Source: Mytilus galloprovincialis
Lineage: Eukaryota; Mollusca; Bivalvia; Mytilida; Mytilidae
Length of the DNA: 64,000 bases
Reading direction: 5' to 3'
NCBI RefSeq assembly: GCF_965363235.1
Contig: NC_134841.1
Span: forward strand, 53,031,078 to 53,095,077
The position numbers and the translations under genes are program-made. Shown piece after piece: positions 24,401 through 33,400 of this stretch (position 1 is its first letter; each line of letters begins with the position of its first letter). The notes under the pieces are model-generated. The model saw nothing but the letters and a program-made list of their open reading frames with translations, was not told where the DNA came from and did no database searches.

Positions 24401-27400
24401 TTTATAACATATTGCTAGTTATTCGAACCTCGTACAATTTCATCACATTTACACAGCATATTATTCAAACTTTGGCTGGTTTTCATTTTGTGGTTTTGTT
24501 AAAAAGCACATATCTCTAGACTTCGAATTAATTATTAAAGCAGAATCTTACTACCATGTTTCTGCTTTAAAATGCCCTGAAATAATGATTTTAAAACAAA
24601 CGTATAAATTAAATCATGATATCATTACTACATGTTTTTGTTATAGTCTACTGTTTTATATATGTTTGGCATCTATTCCATTCGTAGTTGTTGTCTTTGT
24701 TAATGAAATAAATGTATATTTTATTCATAACATATTTATGCAGTTTCAACGGGATAAATAAAGACAAGCACACCGGACGAAGCTACATGTTTTTATTTGT
24801 ATTTATCATAATTGGTGACAATTGTTTTATATTCATATTTTATTTCAAATTACTATGTGTGCTTTTGTTTCAAAAACATTGTATCTAATTGATTGATGTT
24901 CTCTATTACATTTTAGATACTGCAACTATTTCCTTTTTCTCCCCAAAAAACAAGCTAATCTTGGAAGAAGGAGACACATTACAAATTGTTTGTGAAGCAG
25001 ATGGGTATCCTTTTCCAAACATAACTTGGAGTAAAAACAATTATATTTTTTCTCGGAAAGATGTGCATTATTTTAAGGCTCTTTCCTGTGGAGACTCGGG
25101 TTACTATACGTGCACTGTAACCAACGGAATAGGTTCTACAGATGAAGATGGATTTAACCTTTCAATACCATGTAAGTATTATATGTCTCCAAATGTCCTA
25201 TATTTAGTTCGGTTCAACTACAAAAAACAAATATTACAAAGGCAACTCAACAACATCTAGAGGCAGAATATCTGATTACATGTAATTCTTGCACATTTCC
25301 TTGATTTTTAACGATGCTCTCAATCGGAACGATTCGAATATTATTAGTTACGTAGTGTGCTAGTGAGCTATTACGATATAATTCCATATAGGATCAGAGC
25401 GAAGCTCGAATCCTTATATGGAATTTACTGACCCTATATAATCATATTAAGTCATTAGCACACTATGTAACGAATTTATCTTACCGGCTATCTTAACGTG
25501 TGATATTTAGACTAATGACCTATAAAAGTTATCAAGTGTTCAATGCCGTAAGTATTATGTGTTTCATGAATGTATTCCAATCGTTCATCATCAATTTCAT
25601 CGTCTGTTTAAACCTTTATGATTTTTCCTCAACACGGTAATGTTTTTATAAAGGGACGTAACACCACTACTAACCGTGTATTGATATAAGCCCCGCCTAC
25701 TATTCTAAAATGGAACCCTAATTTGGTATTTACACGGTCTCCACGCGGTTGCTTTTAGCCAATCATATTCCTAGAAATGTATAGGAGATAAGATAAATTT
25801 TTATACAAGAAGTCGGTCTTTTACCAAACACTCTGACACACATATGTGCAAAACGTTATATAATGGGACTTTATCGAAAGCAACAGCACATAAAACGTTT
25901 TTTGCAAAGATTACTATGCTTTTCTTTATTATAGGTGGACACATCCAAGAAGATACAACGACTGTTACTTTTGAAAACGGCACTGGAGGAAGTACAATTA
26001 ATTTTGTCGCAAATTAACTCGGGTAATTTAGACAGAACATAGAAAATGTTAACACATTTTATACTAAATATATGTGAAAGTGTAATCACCAATATCCCCA
26101 ATACAGTAAAATAAAGATAAATTCTTTAATTTCGCGTTATAAAGCTGAATTTTAAAAGCTAACCGTACCTAAGCCACCACTAATGTTAACAACATAAGAA
26201 GGTGGTGTCGAATATAATTGCATAAGCTTTTGCGAAAACAAAATATTCCACTGTCTTTCTGCTGGTTGATAACTCCAGACTAATGATGGATTGAAAGACA
26301 GAAAGGTTCTCGATATATTTTATAGAAGTAACACGATGGGTGTTATATGCAGAGCAGCATCTCCTTTCACATCCAGAGCACCTGAGACCAGCCCCGGTTT
26401 TTAAGTAAGGTCCGTATTGCTCAGGGTTTTTTTTTCGTTTTCCATTTTGTGCTTTGTATAATGTTGCTTGTCTTTTGGTAACTTTTATTTTATCCCGTGA
26501 TACTGTCACTTTGTTTTTGACTTATGATTTTGAACATCCCTTTTGTTATCTTTCGCTTCTCCTTTATTCACTCTCCAGTAGTCAATATATCGAGTCTAAC
26601 TGACATGATTTATAATTTGAATCTGTAAAAATTTTCAGGTACAAAAAATGTAATTTAACTAGTCTTAGGTTGCAACTATAAAATTTTAAGAGATTGCTAG
26701 TACCTTATTTTTATAAACAAAATCATATACTAGTAGAGCATCAAAGTTATGCCATTAGTGGAGCATAACATGCCTACTATTCTGAATAATTTTATGCCAT
26801 TTTTATTCTATAAACAAGCCTCTTGGTGTCTAAATACACGAAGTATAGAAATGTACAGCGATGTTCAACTAGATTTTGCAGGTTCAATGTACATAAAGAA
26901 ACATTAAACGTTTTAGATTCCAGACAGTCGATCTTCGTCTATGTTGGAATTGGTGGTGGGATATTTGTTGCTGTAGCAATTGCAGTTTCCTTTATCGTAG
27001 TGTATACAATCAAAGGACAACGGTAAATAAATTAAGATAACCTATTAAAAGTATATTTGGTAATCAGGTATCAAAGGTTGAAGGCGGACATTTATTAGTG
27101 CTACCACTATTAAGTAGAGGTTAAGGGTTCGCACAAACTATTTCCAAAGAAAGCAAGATGCACAACTCCTGTTAAAATGATAATTTGTTTAACAATTAAA
27201 GAAAGATAATTAACATAATTTCTTAAACAATAGTACTAACGGTACTAATCTTATTTCACAAGATGCTATTTACAACTTACATTCTTTTTTCTATAAGAAT
27301 GCACTATAATACAGACTTGTCTTGATAATATTCAACTAATGACAGAAATAATGTTTAAAAGGGTTAAATAAATGTCCATATACTACGAAATTTAAAAAGG

Positions 27401-30400
27401 ATTTAAAATATAGGATGGTTCAATCATGGATGACATACCATTTATGTGCAACTTCTTACCATATCTTACCATATCATTAATGTCCCGATACACATTTTAA
27501 TATGCACCCACCATGCCATATAGCACCGTCCATTGGTGCCTTTTGCAGTTCAGCTAGATAGTTTTAGCCTACTCACAGTATTCTTTTTTGTTACTTTCCA
27601 GAGGTGTGCCTGAGACAAAGGTTTTATATATATACTAATATGTGAAAACTGTTGTTTCTTATTTGTGTTTGTAACTATGTGTTGTTATGTTATATTTGTT
27701 ATTCTCGTGGTATTTTGTCTGATGCTTGGTCCGTTTCTGTGTGTGTTACATTTTAGTGTTGTGTCGTTGTTCTCCTCTTATATTTAATGCGTTTCCCTCG
27801 GTTTTAGTTTGTTACCCCGATTTTGTTTTTTGTCCATGGATTTATGAGTTTTGGACAGCGGTATACTACTTTTGCCTTTATTTATTATATTTGTAAAAGA
27901 ATATTATATTACAATGATATTATATTATGCTCCTTGTGAGCCCATTTTATGGAAATAAAGCATCTTCTTCTTCTTCTTCTTCTTAATGGAAGTGAAATAG
28001 TGAATTGATATTCGCTTTTCGAAGCCAGTTTGGTACAGTTTTGTCAAAATAAGCTTAGAATATGAAATCAAACGGACCTAGAAAAACAAATTGGTAGTGT
28101 TCGCTATCTATTCATATCTATCTGTACGTTTATATCGGGTAATATGATCGTTTGCAGGTTTTGGAGGTTGTCCCTCAATGGTTATATAGCTCTCTAACTG
28201 TTTATGTCCTTGGCTTTCAAATATTCGGTTTAGAGCATTCCTGATGAAAATTAATCCAGATAAGGGCTTCAAACGCATGAAAGTTGTAACATGTAGTTTT
28301 CATTGTTTAGAAAGGTGGCATTAAAGGCATTAAAAAGTAAAATAAAAAAAATACGGAATTCAGAGGAAAATCAAATCGGAAAGTCCTTAATCACATGGCA
28401 AAATCAAATGACAAAACACATAAAAAAAAAATGGACAACACCTGTCATATTCCAGACTTGGTACAGGCATTTTCAAATATAGAAAATGGTGGATTAAACC
28501 TGGTTTAAATAGCGCTAAACCTCTCACTTTGTACGACAGTACCATCAAATTCCGTTATATTTACAACGATGAGTAAACTACAAGCAAAATACTGAGACAT
28601 ACCATCGAGTCCTTGCATCGTTGACTGTTTAGTATAGACTTTTGAGGATTTGTATATATGTTTTAGCGGTATATATTGAATATGATAATTTGAGTCAAAT
28701 CAGTGAACATAATTTTGACAAATAATGCTTTTTATTTAAAAACTGTGAACTGTGGAATTATTCATTACGCTTGTATTATACACTTTTGATTTTCTTTGGA
28801 ATTGAATGCAAACTAAACAGGATATTTAGATAATTGACAACTTTCGGGAAAAAAATAACAAAAATACCGAACTCCCAGGTAAATAGCCGAATTCCCAGGT
28901 AAATGGAAAAAAGGAAGTCAATAAAACCTGACAAAATCAAAGGTTGGACTTTATCAACTATGGCACATGCGTAAAAAACAAATGCCATGTGTTTAACACT
29001 AGGTACAGACATTTACTGAAGAAAATAGCTAGCTAAACCTCAAACTTATGTGACAGCTGTTCATAGTTTCGGTATAGTGACAAAATGTGGGTGCGCAAGC
29101 TATTTATGGCAGGAAATTAAGTTATGTAAGCTTGTAAACATACTTTACATGTTCAGTTATAGTGTCTTTTTTAAATGTTTTATATTCTTGGATTCTGAAC
29201 AATAATTATTCCTATCCATTTAAGTGCTATGACGCATTATGAATTGTATCACGCATTGTATTATTATGTGATTTTGACAATGATAAATAACTAGTAACAC
29301 TTCAAAATGGTGATTGATGATCTTAGAACAGTTTAACTCAATTGTAGACAAATAAAGGGACCAATTAACCAACAGGCAATGGACATTCAACAAGAAAATG
29401 ACTCGTATACTGAAATTCTCGATATCGATGTCAGCTCAATTTCACCATATCCAGGTACAAATTTTTCTGGGTTATAATGTTAGATGATTAAATTCTCTCA
29501 TGATGTGTTGGGATTTAGATTATCAAAGACATTTTGCTTAAATCGCTGTAGATGTCGTCTTACACTATACTACATTTCTCTATTGAACTGATTAAATCAA
29601 AACTTGACAGTATTCAAAATTAAAATATCACGATTAATCTTCTTTTGAAAGGTTCTCAATTACTTCAGAAAAAACGCGGTTATCTTAAAATTTCCACGAT
29701 AATCATAGTTAATTTTAGCTAAACATGCTAAATGCAAAACTGAGAGATAATCGATGTTTATCTCAGAAAATCCTAGTTTAATTGACATAATCTAGGATTA
29801 TATATATAAATAGTGCAGACGTGCAATTCATTTGAACATAAATCAGTTTTATTTGAAGTTCTTACATAAAAACCTAGATTTTCTTATTTGTCTAAGATTA
29901 GCCGGTATTTTATCCAGAAAATGAATTTTCATTTATTTCTGAGATAACTAGGATTTTCACGAATGTGTATTAAGCTGAGAAAATCTTAGTTAATCTGAGA
30001 TAAACCGGGATTATTTGAGATAATCGTATGTTGTACTGTTATATCACTGTCCCAGGTTAGGGGGACAGTTGGCATCCCGCTAACATGTTTAACCCCGCCA
30101 CAATTTTTGTGTCATTTTGGTCTCCTGTGGAGACTTATCTCATTGGCAATCATACCACATCTTCTTTTTATATTAACTTTGAAATTACGAAAAAGAACTT
30201 TGAATTCAAAACAAGGATCTACGACATGATGATTTCAGTTTTCCAATTGTCGATCTCATGTATAGTTGTTCGTTTTTTAAGATAATTACACAACTTTGAC
30301 TGCTGTAAAGTAAGTTATTGAAAATATCTATATCGAAGGAAAATTCATAACGAAGTCTTACAAATGGCATTTCGTTTTAAATATTCATTGAGGCTCGGTA

Positions 30401-33400
30401 TTTTTTCTTTACTTTTTATATGATAGAAACGATGTATCTCACACATGGTGGATCTGCTTACCCTTCCGGAGAAAATGATATCCCCATCGTCTTTTATGGG
30501 GGTCATGTAACTCATGTTGCACAGTTTTTAGTTTCTATGTTGGCGATTTGTAGAGTTTTGTTTCCTTTTTGTAGTGGCGTTGACAGTTTGCCTTTGAATT
30601 ATCAAATATTATTTCGTACATACCGCCTTTGTTTTAAAAATACAATATAGTTGTTAAAAATATTCAAAAATATAAATGAACATGTCAACATCAAAGACAA
30701 ATAAACTAGCATAAAAACGTTTAATGTTACCATAAAATATGGGAATATTAAACATAATAAATAAAGGTGGAAGATTTGACTTCATAAACTAGGTTGCAAC
30801 TTTCAATGGTCCAAGGACACAGTTATCGTCCTTTGGTTTTCGTTGTCTACGAATATAGTCCCTAGTATAAACGGTGTATAATTTATAGTCCCCAGTGTAA
30901 ACGGTTTATAACTTTTAGTCCCTAGTGTAAACGGTGTACAATTTATAGTCCCCAGTGTAAACGGTTTATAACTTTTAGTCCCTAGTGTAAACGGTGTATA
31001 GCTTGCAATTTATTTTTGATATACTTTCCCAATTTATTTCTTGACATTTAATGCATGAAATATTTTAAAAGTAGGTGAATAAAATTACATGTTGAAAAAA
31101 TTTGAGTGCTAAGTAGTGATTTAATCCAGGTAAAAAAGGTCAAACTTTATTACGTCTGAAGCTGTCAAATTGAATTTTAGGCCCCCTTAACACAAAATTG
31201 TCAATATTTTGAGTTAAAGCTGGTAGAAGGTTCTATACTTTTGATATTAATTGTCCCACTAGTAGTACACTACACTGTTAAAATCTTTTTGAGATAGAGC
31301 AGGTGCGATATTTTTCAATTTGAATTTATTGTCTTAAAGAAATGCAAGTTACGAAATAATTGTATTCTAGGGCCATATGTGATGTTAATGTTATAGTAAT
31401 TATGAATAAGTTCCATCAAATATTTTCGGTGCTTTTCTATTATATTTACCACTGAATACTATTCAATGTTTAAAGATATAAAAAAAAGACAAGTTGGTGT
31501 GTTATTTCTAAGATAAATCTGTACTCTTTTATTACAGTCGTGTCACAGTATTCTGAAATTACAGAAGACGGGTAAGGTATTGTTTCTGTAAACATCTTTA
31601 TGTACACTTATATTGAGAAATGGAAAGCTAGTTACAAATATCATCAGTGATAAATCAAATGATCTGTGGAAAATGAAACCTCAAACAAAATCACCAAGAC
31701 CATATATAGAGGATGTCTGTCATTCTAGAACGAAATGCATGTGTCACTGAATACAGAATTCCAGACGCAGAGACCTCAATTGATCTCCCTTCACGCCAAA
31801 TTTCTAAAATGATAAACCAACGACAACGGTCTAGGTGTATTATTTTCCTTAAAAATACATTTATTGATATCATTAGATTATTTAACTATTAGTCAAAGAA
31901 CAAACTGAACAAAGGAAACGCAAAATAATTTCTGTAATAAAAACGAAAAAACATGACTACAACAAAACAAATAGCTGTATATCAAGGCATCGTAAAGTTC
32001 TCACTCACATGTGTATCTTTGGATTTTATCTGTAGATAATACATATCCTCTCACATACTACTATTGCATGGCTTGTGTTCCCGTAAATTGTTCCGCAACG
32101 TCAGAACAAAAAGTAACTAGCAAAGTTGTGCACAAAATTTTCAAATTGATTACAGATTATATAAAAAAAAAATAGAATATTACAGCAATATTTTCACTGA
32201 GCATCACGAACCCAATCAAAAACCCCGATAGAGTTGTACATGCAAATACAAATCCGGTCATAAGTCTCATCTATAGTGGCGTCTAAGTCGAAGTTAGAAG
32301 GACATGATTGCTGATCATATTCATGATCATCTGAGACACAGACATTCTATACTGGTCAACTAGCTTTTGATGGCGTCGGTGATTCAAATTGACGACTTTA
32401 TTCTACCACTTGGAACCCTTCAACAGCTTTTTAAAAATCAGCATTCCTCTATGAAGGAAAGGAATGTGCAAATCAGCTCTTGATATCAATATCTCTGATG
32501 TAAACGAATAAATCACTTTATTAAGTAAATGCGTGCAAATTGCTTTTCTTAACGTACATTCATTGGGAACACATCAAGCGAAATATTTGAAAGATGTATA
32601 ATAAGAATAGAGAATGGAAACGGGGAATGTGACAAATTTCAATGAATATTTTTATATCTTTAGCAACACTGTTGAGGAGCCTCACTCAACTGATGACCCC
32701 AGAGAACCAAGTGGTGGTAAGATAGCATATTTGTTAAGTTTTTCTACTATCCCCAAAAAACCGTATGGTTGCCTGTAATTGCTTACATCCACCTAATTTA
32801 AAAAATACCTGACCTAATAATGACTTCACGGTTCAGCTAACCAAAGATATTACCTTTCGCTACACACTCAATGGAATCCGCTGTAAATATATTGAAAGTT
32901 CTGTTTAATATTGTTATATCAAGGTTGTTGAAATTAAATTTTTATTGATGGAATTTTTTTTTTTTTTGTGCAGACCAATGGAAGTAGGTTCTTAAAATTC
33001 AACTTGAACACTTTAATATAGAAATACGATTATGTGGTATAATTGCAAATGAGACAACTATTGTCTTATGATTCAACAAATAAAGATAGTCGGTAAGATA
33101 AATTCGTTACATAGTGTGCTAGTGACTTAATACGATATATACGGGGTCAGTAAGTTCCATTTGGAGTTCGACCATCGCTCTCACCCCATATGAAATTTAA
33201 TGTCCCTGTATATATCGTATTAGCATGATTAGGTCACCAACACACTATGTAACTTATAATATTTGATATTTTATGAAGGTGAAGAGGTAAAGGGCACACG
33301 TGTGAAGTACCGATGTTTTTCAGTTGTCTCTGACAATGTTCTTTTTTTTGTATTATTTTAGTTTTGTTGTTTAACATTATTTTGATACTTTAGAATTTTT

